Assembly (NCBI GenBank): GCA_029216955.1
Contig: JANAVB010016199.1
Coordinates: 13,296,489-13,360,488, forward strand
Source of the DNA: Iris pallida
Lineage: Eukaryota > Streptophyta > Magnoliopsida > Asparagales > Iridaceae
DNA length: 64,000 bases
Direction of reading: 5' to 3'
The first letter of the stretch is position 1, and each line of letters opens with the position of its first letter. Below the pieces are notes generated by a model, which saw only the letters and a list, made by a program, of their open reading frames with translations, did no database searches and was not told the DNA's origin. Shown here in pieces: positions 22,046-36,658 of this stretch. The position numbers and the translations under genes were made by a program.

Positions 22046-23284
22046 CATATATACGCAAGAGCAAACGAACGAAAACCCAACCCTAGTCATCGACCGTCGT
22101 GCCACCACCACGTTTCGGCGACCCCCTCCCCGCGTACGTGCGCGCACCGCCGAGGGTCGCCGCCGCCGGCCGTCCAAGCCCGCACGGACAGTGCGTGCGC
22201 ACCGGCACGGAGCAGCAGCAGCAGCACCGCTGCGGGGCGGACTTCGTGGCAGGTTCCTCGCCACCCCGCTTTATCGATTCTCGAACCGCTTGCACCGGTA
22301 TGTAGCTAACCTATACCACTATTTTTCCCTTTAAATAGATCCCATCGTCATGTGCTAGATTCTCTGAAAATTCGATCCAAAGATCGAGAAAAAAGGGTCA
22401 AAACAGAACGCGTATACAGTCCCAAAGACCCAACTTAGTCATAATTTTATGATCTGTATGTTAGGAGTTTTAGAAAAATAATTAAAGGAAGTTGTAGATA
22501 ACATATAGGGCTTCATGACCCAATTTACTGAACCCGATTATGTCGACTACGCGCCGAGGAATCGGATCCCGAACTTGACCGAAAATCTGTTTTCAAAACT
22601 TAGAAAACTCATCCACACGACGTGCGTCCCGCCAATCCGGACGACGTGGTCGCGAACCGAAAGAATCGAAAGGTGCGTAACGGCTTCGTGGTCGTGTGGG
22701 CTTTGACGAAATTCAAATTGGTCGCGTGTGCGCGACGAATTTGATGCGTATCCGTCGAAATTCACCGTATCGGCCTCTGTGCAAGTTTCTCAATTACTTT
22801 GTGCACGCTCGTCAGATTGAGACGAAACTTGCGCCAACAGGATCGTATCATTTTTCTGGTCCTGTATGCCAAGTTTGGTCCGATTCTGAGACAGTTGGAT
22901 CGGAACGCCGTTTTGCGAGCCCCACGGTCCGACTCAACGGACGATTTTGTGCACGTCCCGTCGAAATCCAACTCTGGACATACGGTTGGGTTCGTATCGA
23001 AAAACGGATTCGTAGACATGTAGTTTGACTACTTTAGAGACCATTAACTCTGGCACGCTTTTCGGTACAAAGTGGGTCCAACGGCGGACATCGTTTTTGC
23101 CCGAAATTACCGTTTTGCCCCTGTGTCCAGAATTAGACTTAAGGACAGGCAATCCTAGATAATTTGACTATTCTGAGAACGTTGGTAATATTTATTTTAG
23201 CATCTGGAGACTTCTGCATGTGTTGACTGATTGTGGCTCATTGAGTGGTATAGTATTATTGGTTTCTCCAGCTAAGGACCTCAG

Positions 23285-23718
23285 GTAAGTACATTTTCTG
23301 ATTGCTTTCCGATTCATAGTAGTCTTTTCATTTCATGTCTATACATATATCTTGCTTCTTGTTGACACGCTCGTCACACGGAGTAGTCGGGAGGGGAAAT
23401 ATCTTAGTAGACATGTGGACTACCCAGAACTATTCCATGATGTCTATTCGTGAACAATAGCACCTGTACACGACACGTACAGGTGCCGGATTTACCCCCT
23501 AGCCGTTCACATGTCAAAAAGGATATTTCACACCACCTAGATAGATGTGTTTTATTATTTTTTTATTGTTTACTTCTCTATCGTGCTATGTCATCAGTTA
23601 TCTTCCAGTTTTTATCTCTCATATGTTATTTTTATGTCTTGTTAATTCTATTGTGTTTTCGCATTATTGTCGATTAGTGTACTTGTTCCATTCCTGACTG
23701 GAAACCAATATTTTTCAG
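23285..23718 (+). other. Possible intron inside D LTR transcript
   Basis: A perfect 5' splice consensus CAG/GTAAGT (junction 23284/23285) is followed by a branch-point-like CTGAC (23694-23698) and a T-rich acceptor TTTTTCAG/GT ending at 23718, a 434-nt span. In the 3' LTR the donor reads CAA/GCAAGT (29194-29202) and the acceptor and branch site are kept (29629). A1, A2 and A3 LTRs have AG/GCAAGA or AG/GCAAGT and TTTCGCAG at equivalent places. Splicing is inferred, not shown. Confidence 0.4.
23460..23486 (+). ncRNA. Perfect hairpin in D LTR transcript (second copy 29371-29397)
   Basis: GCACCTGTAC, a 7-nt loop ACGACAC, then GTACAGGTGC: ten paired bases. In the 3' LTR one base differs and gives a U-G wobble, so pairing is kept. 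It is enclosed by GTGAAC (23450-23455)/GTTCAC (23505-23510), and a competing pair is GACATGTG (23410)/CACATGTC (23508). It may be a structural element of the RNA rather than a separate RNA gene. Confidence 0.55.
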
Positions 23719-24009
23719 GTTTAGCCGCGATCACTCTTAGCATTGGGAAGACAAGGGTATGCTGAGGCCGACCTAGATAGTGGAACTAGTTGTCATTTTC
23801 ATTAATTGTGAGAACATTGTATTTTCTTTAAATATAAATGTTGTAAATATTGTAATAAATTTAGAAATATGAATGGGCAGCAAATATTATATTTCTTGAG
23901 TATTTATTTCTTGCGGGCTTGACAGCGTTCTATCGCCGACTCTGCGGCGTAGGCTGGCTTGGACACGTCTCGTATCCGAAAAGCGGGTGCGGGTCCTGAC
24001 AAGTTTTTG

Positions 24010-24027
24010 TGGTGGCCCATGCAGGTC
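24010..24027 (+). other. Primer-binding site of D
   Basis: TGGTGGCCCATGCAGGTC, 8 nt after the LTR end at 24001, identical over 18 nt to that of B on the other strand. Confidence 0.75.
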
Positions 24028-24632
24028 AATTTTCACAAAATTGTGAACTCGTGATGGTACTTAAGTTAGTCGTGCCATTGCGAGCCTGCGCCCAGGAAAT
24101 GCTCATTCACAACTAGGATTGAAAGGATTTAAGAGAATGACTAGGACTAGGAGTCCCTTGTTCAAACTGACCGTTGGGTAGTTAAGATTGTCTGTTAGGC
24201 CATACAATTTGGATACAAAGTTGTTAAATTTAGATTGCTTGCCAGATCTTTATAGACATACTATTACTTTTGATATGACAATGTGATCTAATGTTGATAT
24301 ACTATTCACTTGGTATGTTAGACTTGCCCAGAATTAAGGCGTTAATTTTGATAAACTGTTAAATTTTCTTTTGATGTATTAGATATAAATCGTATATCAT
24401 AAATTAGAATTGCCTATTTTAAATTATATTTTGCTGTAAAGAACTAGTTTATAATTTCTGATTCTGTTATTCGTGTACGAATCTCGAGTTAGATTTTGAT
24501 TCTCACAAAACTCGAACTCCTTATTCCTCCTTTCAAAAATCTCGCATATTTATATTTTGACTCTCTTGACCAATGCTGCTATTATAGCCTAGTTTTTGCA
24601 AGCTTACTTTTTTATCGAGCTTGATTCGAGAC

Positions 24633-24715
24633 ATATGTTTATTGGGGACGCCCGTTAACATATTGTCTAATCAGAATTATTGTATTATGGTCTGATCAAC
24701 CATGATGTATTGGTT
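24633..24715 (+). ncRNA. Conserved three-stem-loop block in D internal region
   Basis: SL1 is ATATGTT (24633-24639)/AACATAT (24657-24663) with inner GGG/CCC. SL2 is ATCAGA (24670-24675)/TCTGAT (24691-24696). SL3 is AACCA (24698-24702)/TGGTT (24711-24715) with loop TGATGTAT. The same order and stems occur in A1 (39558-39642) and A2 (about 31991-32074), though the loops differ. D lacks the self-complementary SL3 loop. The likely role is a cis-acting signal on the genomic RNA; this is inference. Confidence 0.55.
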
Positions 24716-26508
24716 CACTCTTCATCTAATTACCCTACACGGATTGAGATGTAGATGTCTCTAGGATCTCATCCGCGACTGCTTTAACAATTTCTCTTGA
24801 ATTATACATTTGCCTTTGAATCACGTAATTGTATTCAGTGACATCATTCTTGAACTTTATATTGTTTTTGGTCTTTCACTGATTTGAGAGGATGAAAGCT
24901 CGTAATTGATAGATAGATATAGAATATCCCCATGGCTATGATAGTGGTATACGCAAGTGTAGCTACCATCGGCCAGCCCTGTGATTGGAACTTTGCCTTG
25001 AGTTACTCGTTCTCCTCTCGACCTTCAAGCTACTATTGGGACCTTCTAGCTATCAGACTTTGAGGAACGATCCTTAGCTTGACTTATATTTACCGTATCC
25101 CATTACGCTGTGCCTTGTTCTTCATTGACCAGAGTCGAGGTACAATATCCGGACTTTGGAATCCCGCTAACATCATTATCCCTAAAACCATATCCTAGCT
25201 TCTAAGGTGGGTAGACTGTAAGCCTTCTAAAATTTGGGATATATAAAGATTACCGATTGATCGGAATAATTTTCTTAGGCTAATAATTAGTGCCCCATGG
25301 ACTCCCACTTTCCATTTATATCATTTTGTGTCCCCGGTCGTGTCATTAATATCCGGAGCACGAGACCAGCTGTTACCTTCCAACAAATTTCATATGCAAG
25401 ATCTAGACGGGTCCACCTTCATCTAGGTATATCATATCCCACTCAAACTTGTCCCCTTGTACTCTATTTTTATGATACGACTTTCAGGTTAAAAGGACTA
25501 GCTATAAACCTTACCACAGTACCGGTACACTTTCCGACTTCCATTAGAGCCTCAACCCCAACTCAATTCATTCGACCCAATATTTGGTTGTGATCTACTC
25601 GAAGCCTACTACGCCCATGCCACTAGTGTGTTACCCAATTGAGGCCTCATGTGCTACTTAAACACAGGAGTCACCGAAGGCGCACTTTGGACTATAGAAC
25701 TGAACTATTAGAAATCGGCCCTTGTGCCTATTATGTAATCTCCACCCCTTAGAATGTGAATCCATTCGTAACCTTTATCCCATCTGCCTGGAAGTCGAGA
25801 TACGATCTTGTATTGCATTTATGTTCCTTGCTCGTGTGTTTAAATAACCACGGATAAGATCACAATCTTGATTTCTCAAATTCTGTTCTATTATGGAACC
25901 TTGTCTAGAACTTCGAGAATGAAATTTTTGTATTATATGGATTGCAAGCCCCTCTAAGAAACAAGTGTCCTTCGATTTAACAGGTGACTAGACTAGAGTA
26001 GCCTCATATAGCAAATAAGTCAATGGCCCGTAAACTTTCTTTCTACCTGCATCATTGGAAACTCTCTACCGCTCTTGAGACTTCATATTTGCTTTCGATT
26101 ATTCTTCCTTATCTTCATGTCCTCCCTATTTCGGATCGACTAATGGTCATGCTTACTAGAGTTTATCAACATTTCTTAGCTACTTGTATAAATTTGTTGC
26201 TTGGTAAATTTTGTGTTGCTTAATAGATAGGAGAGGATTATAGATGACATATGTAGTAGATATCTGCTGGTAGGATTGTTAGCAACTAGTTAGAGGATTA
26301 TAAGGTTTTATTCCGAGGGAGTAGTGTGACCAAAGATGGGTAGAAGTCCTCGAAGATATGTAGTTACAAATGGCTAGGAGGAGGTAAACTGTTTCTGAGA
26401 AATTGAAATTTGAGGATATTGTGAAAATGGTGGATTTATTCTTTTAATTTTTATGTTTGAAGTTTTGGTATCTTTATGAGTTAGAATTTCGAGGACGAAA
26501 TTATTTTT

Positions 26509-26522
26509 AAGGTGGGTAGATT
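26509..26522 (+). other. Polypurine tract of D
   Basis: AAGGTGGGTAGA followed by TT and then the 3' LTR start TGTAGC at 26523. It is preceded by the TTTCGAGGACGAAATT box shared with A1, A2 and, in diverged form, B and C. Confidence 0.8.
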
Positions 26523-29912
<3,390 letters not shown>

Positions 29913-30503
29913 ATATTTTTACTAAATAAATATAGTTTTTCTATCTCAACTTCATTTTTATATCAATCTAGAGTTTTTGCCTAAAACTATCTTCTTATAC
30001 TTTTTAGTATTTATCAATAAATTATTTTACTAGTAAATATATATTTTTAAGGATTATAAATAGCATATATTATTCTCCACTTCTTTCGATTTTCCTTTAG
30101 CCCATGACTAAACCTATTCTTTTGCCAATTCTAGACTTCTTTATATCGTCCCTAACTAATTTGATCGCCCTGGACCCGATGGAACTGTCTGTGCCGTCAA
30201 CAGAGGTCATCTTGCATAGTTGTTGCACCGAAGTCGCGGTTTGTACCACCTTGATCATCGCAGCACACTAGGCGTCCTACCAGGCAAGACACCTTGCCTT
30301 TACAGTTTAATTTCTTGCTCAATATCATGCATGTTTTATTTCTTATAAGTAGTTCTTTCAAAACCATATGTAGTTGCAAATTACTATACTTTAGTTTTCT
30401 TTATGCATTTGGGCTAGAGTTAAGGGACCATCATTGTTTGTGTCGCATTCATTGGCCGACACCTATGTGCCACGATGTCACGTATCTCATATAGATTCGG
30501 ACT

Positions 30504-30588
30504 TGCGTACCGACCGTACATCGGTGCGTACAGGACGAGCGTTAGGGTATAACTGCTAATATAATTGCCTAGAAGACTTAGCGGTTAT
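30504..30588 (+). ncRNA. Two conserved stem-loops in A2 LTR transcript
   Basis: Stem-loop 1: TGCGTACCGA (30504-30513), 7-nt loop CCGTACA, TCGGTGCGTA (30521-30530). Stem-loop 2: ATAACTGCT (30549-30557)/AGCGGTTAT (30580-30588). In the A1 LTR (37935-38023) stem 1 reads TGCGT-G-ATTGG/CCAGT-ACGTA, with two compensatory pair changes and the same 7-nt loop length, and stem 2 is a perfect 9-bp pair. Copies are at 35985-36069 and 58987 onward. Function unknown. Confidence 0.6.
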
Positions 30589-30668
30589 TAGAAATATCGT
30601 GGTGTGGATTCAGCACGAGTAGTGCATGGGGAGGGTGAAGACAGTTATTAGGTACAGGGGCTTTTACA

Positions 30669-30900
30669 CATTTACTTTTCTCTAGCTGCCATTTGTGACT
30701 CAGCCGAGAGCTAGTGTGCCGTGCATTTATTTACTTTTCTCTAGATGCCACTAGTGCCTCGGTTGAAACACAAATGTGACGTGCATTTACTTTCCTCTAG
30801 CTGTCGTTAGTGACTCACCCGAGAGACTAGTGTGCCGTGCATTTATTTATTTTCCTCTAGATGCCACTAGTACCTCGGTTGAAATGCTAATGTGCCGTAT
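30669..30900 (+). repeat. Tandem repeat, four ~58-bp units in alternating pairs
   Basis: Units start CATTTA(C/T)TT at about 30669, 30724, 30784 and 30840. Units 1 and 3 share CTAG-CTGYC...GACTC and GAGCTAG/GAGACTAG, while 2 and 4 share CTAGATGCCACTAG...CCTCGGTTGAAA, giving a period of ~115 bp. Copies lie at about 36148-36380 and 59153-59390. It keeps a frame open on the plus strand (30776-31060), which I attribute to the repeat. Confidence 0.8.
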
Positions 30901-31435
30901 TTCTAGTCTCGGGAGCCCTTGTGTGGAACGTTGTCTTCAAAATGCATTTTCACATAGAATGGTTAAGAACCTTTATTTGTGTAGTTACATATACTTTTCT
31001 GTTGAACTTTATTTATTCAGTTATTGGCATGATATTATGTATCTTGTTACGTCCCTCTGAGGACCTGGTTATCTCGCTAGGTGTGTGCTCTTGTCTTTCG
31101 CAGGTGTTCTAGATCTAGCCGTAATTTTCTCCATTCCTTCGAAGACGATTGCGCTTGGTTCGTCTTGCTATTTTATCGATCGATTTCTTGTACATTTCTT
31201 TCATTGAGATAGTTGGTAGTGGACTTTGTCTCCGCCCAACGATTGTATCATAAATATTCAAGTTGATTTTTATATTATTATTCTTTTCATTGTGGATGAG
31301 ATTTAGTTTGTCTTGGATTACTGTATTTTACAGCTTATGTATACATACAAGACCCCTGTACTTTGTATGTATAAAGCTGGCATGTCTACGTTCCTAGTCC
31401 TACGTATATTGGGACTGGAGCATTACATATTTTTG

Positions 31436-31453
31436 TGGTGGTCCATACAGGTC
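31436..31453 (+). other. Primer-binding site of A2
   Basis: TGGTGGTCCATACAGGTC, 8 nt after the LTR end. It differs from the B/D site at two positions, both C/T or G/A transitions. Confidence 0.7.
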
Positions 31454-31990
31454 AAGAGAAATTGTTTGGTTACTTTACCGTACCAAGCAAGCCTGCGTAT
31501 AGGATTAGAGTCTAAGATCTCATCCACATACTTGACCGTCTTCTCCTCGAGTTGCATCTTGCTTGATCCCTTCTATCGTGATTCGTGCCCTTGTTTCGTG
31601 CTTGATAGAGATTAATAAGGTAACCCATACTAGGTGGACATGACCCATTGTTCGATCACCCTACTAGTTTAGCTCTTGTAAGTTGGGTAGAATGCCTCAT
31701 GACCTAGCATTGCCTTCATCCTTATGACTCATTATAGTAGATACTAAGCAGATTGCCTAGACGATAAATTTTTAAGGACCATACCTTATTGGTCGACCAA
31801 AACCTTAGACAATGAGACAATAGGTCGACTTTATAGGCACCAAACAAGACTTAGAATCTTAAGGAGTTCGAACTAATTCTAGTCTCTTTCAATAATACTC
31901 TCACGTGCCTATATTTTACCATCTTGACTAAATGTTGCTACTATAGCCTAGTTTTGCAAGTTTAACCGTTATCAAACTTGTTCAAGACAC

Positions 31991-32074
31991 ATGCTATTGA
32001 GCGCGCGCTCACTAACATATTGTCTAATCGAGAACCGGTGCATGATGGTCTGATCAACCGAGTGCACTTTGGTT
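31991..32074 (+). ncRNA. Conserved three-stem-loop block in A2 internal region
   Basis: SL1 has an outer ATGCTA/TAACAT pairing (one mismatch) around the 14-nt perfect palindrome TGAGCGCGCGCTCA (31998-32011), which can fold with GCGC at the tip or pair between two RNAs. SL2 is ATC(G)AGA/TCTGAT with a bulge. SL3 is AACCGA (32056-32061), loop GTGCACT, TTGGTT (32069-32074), pairing through one G-U. The GCGCGC and GTGCAC loops have the same sequences as kissing-loop dimer sites known from HIV-1 RNA; a similar role here is inference. Confidence 0.55.
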
Positions 32075-32687
32075 CGCTTTTATTTATCGTTCTACGTGGA
32101 TGGAGACCTAGCTAAACTTGCCCTCTAGAGTCCCATCTGCGATAGCCTTGGCAACTCTTTTGAAATTATTCGATCTCCTTTGAACCACATATTCGTATTC
32201 ATATTCGATAATCTCTTCTTCGAACCCTTTGTCACTTTCGCTTCATCTATTTTAGAAGGACGAAAGCGCTGTACTTGAATTTCCTCTAGCTGTCCTTGCA
32301 CTCATGACCATTACCGTTCAATGTTACTATACCTTCGTCCTAAACTGCTCGTTCTTTTCCTTGGCCCTATATTTACTACCACGACCTCCTAATCAGTTAA
32401 ATTAGGAGTGAATCTAATCGTTTTCCTAATCGTACCCTCAACCTACTCCCAAGAAACCATATCTTAAGTCTTTAAATTATTTATCTTAATCTACTTAAAA
32501 CCCTTAATTTTTTTCCTTTGTGTTTATTAGCCATGTCCGTGATTTATTATCTAAATCACGATTTTCTAATTCATATTTTGTTGAACGTTGTGATTTGATT
32601 ATTCCTCATCGACATACCCATGTGACCTTTTCAACCCTCCTACTTATTTTTAATTTCGAGGACGAAATTCTTGTAAGTTGGGTAGGA

Positions 32688-35600
32688 TGTAATACCCCTA
32701 AATTTCTACTAATTTTTTTAAAAATTATTTTGGTATTATACAACGAGTACGAATACGTAGATATGAGATATTTAATTTTCTTCTAAATTCGTTTTATTAT
32801 AAACTTTTAAATAGCAAATAAATATTTTTCGAAATACTTATATGGTAAATAAGTGTTGCTTGTTTTAGTATCATACAATGTTTGCCAAAACATATTTGTT
32901 CTATGTTATTGAGAAAACTATTTTATTTATTATACAAATACGGATAGTAATTTTGAAAATAAATATTTATGTGAATACTATTTGCGTACGAGTACGTATA
33001 TGCAAGGTAGTATATTTTATATATACAAAGTTTTATAGTATAGATTTTCCTATAGAAAGTATTTTTATATAAGGTAAATATTTTATCGTGTTTGAGCACG
33101 AAAAATATTATACCATAGTTATTTTAAAAATGATATTTTTTATTTATAAATAATAAGTCAAAAAAAATTGTTTTATGTAAAATTTTATTTATATGTCATT
33201 TAATGAAATTTTGTTCATTTATATATAGTAAATTTTTGAAATTTATTTATCTCAATTTAAACAAAAAGCTATTTTAAAATTATTTCATGTTAATATTTAA
33301 TACTTATAGTAATTTTCGAAATTAATTATTATTGTTATTTATTATAAAGATAATTCAAAATTCATGGATTTAATGTTTGATCATTTATAGTAAATTAATA
33401 ATTTGATATGAATTTTAATTTAGTTTAACCTTATAGATATGAATTATCTAGATATGGATTCAGATCGGATTGTATTTGGTTATATTAGTTTTTTATTAAT
33501 TTAAAATAAATAGTAAATTATCTATTTGGGTTTTAAATAAACCCTAATCCTATCCAAATGGGAATTTCCACATCCTATAAATAGGCAGGTACTCCTCCAT
33601 TAATTTCACAAGCTAAATTTCTCCACAAATAATTTCCAACCACCGTGCATCGTGTCCGTGTGCGTGTCCCCACCCCGTCTTATTCCATATTTATAAATAC
33701 ATTTTTATCCTCCGTGTCGACAACCCCGACACAATCAACCGACTCCATCAAATCCCTAATCTAACCCTATCCTAATTCCCGTCGGCGTCGACCTGGCCTC
33801 ACCGCCATTGCATCCACCACCTGCAACCTGTCCCCGGCCATCTTCCGCAAGAACCCCACGACAGCACCACAACCCCATCCACCATGGTTACCCAGATCAT
33901 AGCCTCTGTCCCTACGACTTCACCACTAACTACCACCCCATAGCCGTCCCGGCCATTTCCACCACCACGCCGACCCCGTCCACAGTTCCCGACATCCCGA
34001 TCGAATCCCCGTCACCAACACCAGGACCCGACCCACCGACAACCACCGTCTTCACCCCCACTTCTCCCTGACATTTTCCTTACCATCCTCATCCAAGACC
34101 CCACGCCAACACCACGGACCGCCCTAGCCACGGCCTTCGCCGACCATAAACCACCATCACCACTGCCACCACCGTCCCAAGAAAAACAATATAGAAAATA
34201 AATAAAATCATCACCACCGCCTCATACCTCCGCATCCGGGTACCTCTCCCTGCGACGAGACTGCACCTCCTCCACCGCGCCTGGACGCGACCACCCGAGC
34301 CCTCTCCTCCGTTCGCACAGCGCCGCCGGCGCTAGCCCTAGCCAGCCACCGCCATAGCCCGGCGCAACCGCCGCCGCATCACACGGCCACTACAACCTGG
34401 ATCTGGCACCGGCCGACGCAAAGCCGCCTATACCCTCCGTAGCGCCACCACCGTGCCTCGACAACTGTTCCGACCGCAACCCTCCAAAACGAGCGCCACC
34501 GTCACCACAACCCGCCGCCCAGCCCCGAGTGCCGGCGGACCACCTGTGTACGCGCGTAGCCCGCATCGCCGGAACCCCCCAAACTCCCAGCCCTCCGTGC
34601 TTCACCCTCCGCCCACGGCCACCGCAGTTCTCCTCTCCGCCTTCCACTTTCCCGCTCCGCCCCCTTGTGCCGCCGTCGCGCGCCTCCCCGCAGTACGACG
34701 AGCCCGCACGGCCATCAGCGCCAGCGCCGAGCACCGTCCCCTCTCCTCTCTTCCGACCTCCGACTTCCCTCACCCCGCCGACCGATCGAAGTCGCTCCCT
34801 CCGCCGACTCGATCTCCCTCTCCCGCTCTTTTCCCCTCACCCGACCTCCCTCTCTCGCTCTCTCATTCTCTCTCCTCCCTTTTCCTTCTTTTCTTAAGAA
34901 GCAACACTCAGCTGTTAGTTTACCATATATTTTCTTTTTTTATTATTATTATTTTTGTGATGTTGGTGTTGTTGTTTTATTAGGTTCAGTTTTCTTTGGA
35001 CTCCTTTCTATATTATTATTATTATTTAAGTATTTTTGTTTTTTTTTGGTTTTGTGTCTCCCTTAAAAATTAATACTAATATTGGTGTAATATTTTTATT
35101 ATTATTAGTAATAGTAGTAGTAGTATATTTGCTATCTTTTTACTTATTTCATAATTACACATAAAATTTTAGTTTTATTTTTTCGTAAATTTGTATCACT
35201 AGCAAATACAAAATTATATTAAGACAAAATATAATTTTCAAAATATGATTTCGAAACCCTTGGATATATTATTATACTATTTAATTATATTTTTCTAGAT
35301 ATTTAAATAATTAACAAAAAATACTTGATCCATAAAAATATATTCTTACAAATTATAAAATAATTTTGTTGGTATTATCAAATATTGTCCAAAATATTTT
35401 TACTAAATAAATATAGTTTCTCTATCTCAACTTCATTTTTATATCAATCTAGAGTTTTTGCCTAAAACTATCTTCTTATGCTTTTCAGTATTTATCAATA
35501 AATTATTTTACTAGTAAATATATATTTTCAAGGATTATAAATAGCATATATTATTATCCACTTCTTTCGATTTTCCTCTAGCCCAAGACTAAACCTATTC

Positions 35601-36658
35601 TTTTGCCAATTCTAGACTTCTTTATATCGTCCCTAACTAATTTGACCGCCCTGGACCCGATGGAACCGTCTGTGAAGTCAACAGAGGTCACCTTGCATAG
35701 TTGTTGTACCGAAGTCGCGGTTCGTGCCACCTTGATCATCGCAGCACACCAGGCGTCCTACCAGGCAAGACACCTTGCCTTTACAGTTTAATTTCTTGCT
35801 CAATATCATGCTTGTTTTATTTCTTATAGGTTGTTCTTTCAAAACCATATGTAGTTGCAAATTACTATACTTTAGTTTTCTTTATGCATTTGGGCTAGAG
35901 TTAAGGGACCACCTTTGTTTGTGTCGCATTCATTAGCCGACACCTATGTGCCACGATGTCACGTGTCTCATATAGATTCGGACTTGCGTACCGACCGTAC
36001 ATCGGTGCGTACAGGACGAGCGTTAGGGTATAACTGCTAATATAATTGCCTAGAAGACTTAGCGGTTATTACAAATATTGTGGTGTGGATTCAGCACGAG
36101 TAGTGCATGGGGAGGATGAAGACAATTAATAGGCGCAGGGGCTTTCACACATTTACTTTTCTCTAGCTGTCATTTGTGACTCAGCCGAGAGCTAGTGTGC
36201 CGTGCATTTATTTACTTTTCTCTAGATGCCACTAGTACCTCGGTTGAAACACAAATGTGTCGTGCATTTACTTTCCTCTAGCTGCCGTTAGTGACTCACC
36301 CGAGAGACTAGTGTGCCGTACATTTATTTATTTTCCTCTAGATGCCACTAGTACCTCGGTTGAAACGCTAACGCGTCGTGTTTCTAGTCTCGGGAGCCCT
36401 TGTGTGGAACGTTGTCTTCAAAATACATTTTCACATAGAATGGTTAAGAACCTTTATTTGTGTAGTCATATATACTTTTCTGTTGAGCTTTATTTATTCA
36501 GTTATTGGCATGATATTATGTGTCTTGTTACGTCCCTCTAAGGACCTGGTTATCTCGCCAGGTGTGTGCTCTTATCTTTCGCAGGTATTCTAGATCTAGC
36601 CGTGATTTTCTCCATTCCTTCGAAGACGATTGCGCTTGGTTCGTCTTGCTATTTTATC
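32688..36658 (+). mobile_element. A2 3' LTR, truncated at its 3' end
   Basis: Starts TGTAATACCCC after the purine tract. It carries all parts of the 5' copy without B or D: U3, telo-box/TATA (33539-33584), C-rich leader, stem-loops (35985-36069), tandem repeat and acceptor-like TTTCGCAG (36583). It stops in CTTGCTATTTTATC at 36658, where the 5' copy would continue for ~250 more bp. It served as the reference for placing the B and D insertions. Confidence 0.9.
33539..33584 (+). promoter_or_regulatory. A2 3' LTR promoter: telo-box and TATA box
   Basis: AAACCCTAA at 33539-33547 and TATAAATAG at 33576-33584, at the same spacing as in the 5' LTR. A 3' LTR promoter could drive transcripts into flanking DNA. 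Confidence 0.65.

Larger units (their letters stand above)
15894..24001 (+). mobile_element. D 5' LTR, interrupted by E
   Basis: The LTR itself is 15894-16749 plus ~21609-24001, about 3.25 kb. The break is in a (TA)n tract at a point matching ~27380 of the 3' LTR. The second part has a TATA box (22039), a GC-rich leader (22080-22270), a block with open frames on both strands (22500-23150), a possible intron (23285-23718) and the LTR end GCGGGTCCTGACA. Confidence 0.88.
24002..26522 (+). other. D internal region (non-coding)
   Basis: About 2.5 kb with no gag, protease, RT, RNase H or integrase motif in any frame. It starts with the primer-binding site, contains the conserved stem-loop block (24633-24715), and ends with the TTTCGAGGACGAAATT box and purine tract. 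At about 25204-25250 there is a second purine-tract-like AAGGTGGGTAGAC followed by TGTAAGCCTTCT, like the 3' LTR start of element C, suggesting an older captured end. Otherwise I see nothing recognisable. Confidence 0.8.
29913..31427 (+). mobile_element. A2 5' LTR, third segment
   Basis: After D's right TSD this matches 35394-36658 of the 3' LTR and also carries the last ~250 bp that the 3' LTR lost, ending GGACTGGAGCATTACA. It includes the stem-loops at 30504-30588, the tandem repeat at 30669-30900 and the acceptor-like TTTCGCAG near 31095. A short conserved frame (near 30120-30300) is interrupted here by a TAG. Confidence 0.88.
31428..32687 (+). other. A2 internal region (non-coding)
   Basis: 1260 bp between the LTRs, with a primer-binding site (31436), the stem-loop block (about 31991-32074), a purine tract (about 32677-32687) and no gag-pol motif. 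The end reads TTTCGAGGACGAAATTC before the purine tract, a relic of the usual 3' end of chromovirus internal regions. A diverged but colinear relative is at 38975-40272 (A1), and part of it is repeated at 54662-55735. Confidence 0.85.

Noticed and set aside
22023..22334. Arg/Ala-rich frames in the GC-rich leader of D LTR
   Set aside because: Composition-driven; frames exist on both strands, and the copy at 27934 differs in length and sequence.
22696..23028. 110-codon frame open in both D LTRs (also 28607-28939), with open frames on the opposite strand
   Set aside because: Many of the differences between copies change the amino acid, and several overlapping frames on both strands are open equally, which fits a stop-poor stretch rather than a protein.
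30669..30900. CRISPR-like repeat array
   Set aside because: Units are contiguous without unique spacers, in a plant LTR; it is a tandem repeat.
30776..31060. 94-codon frame also seen at 36257-36541
   Set aside because: Explained by the ~115-bp tandem repeat; no similarity to known proteins is recognised.
31428..32687. Degenerate pol coding in the A2 internal region because of the FEDEIL-like end
   Set aside because: Only the short box before the purine tract resembles the usual 3' end of chromovirus internal regions; no RT, RNase H or integrase motif could be found in any frame.
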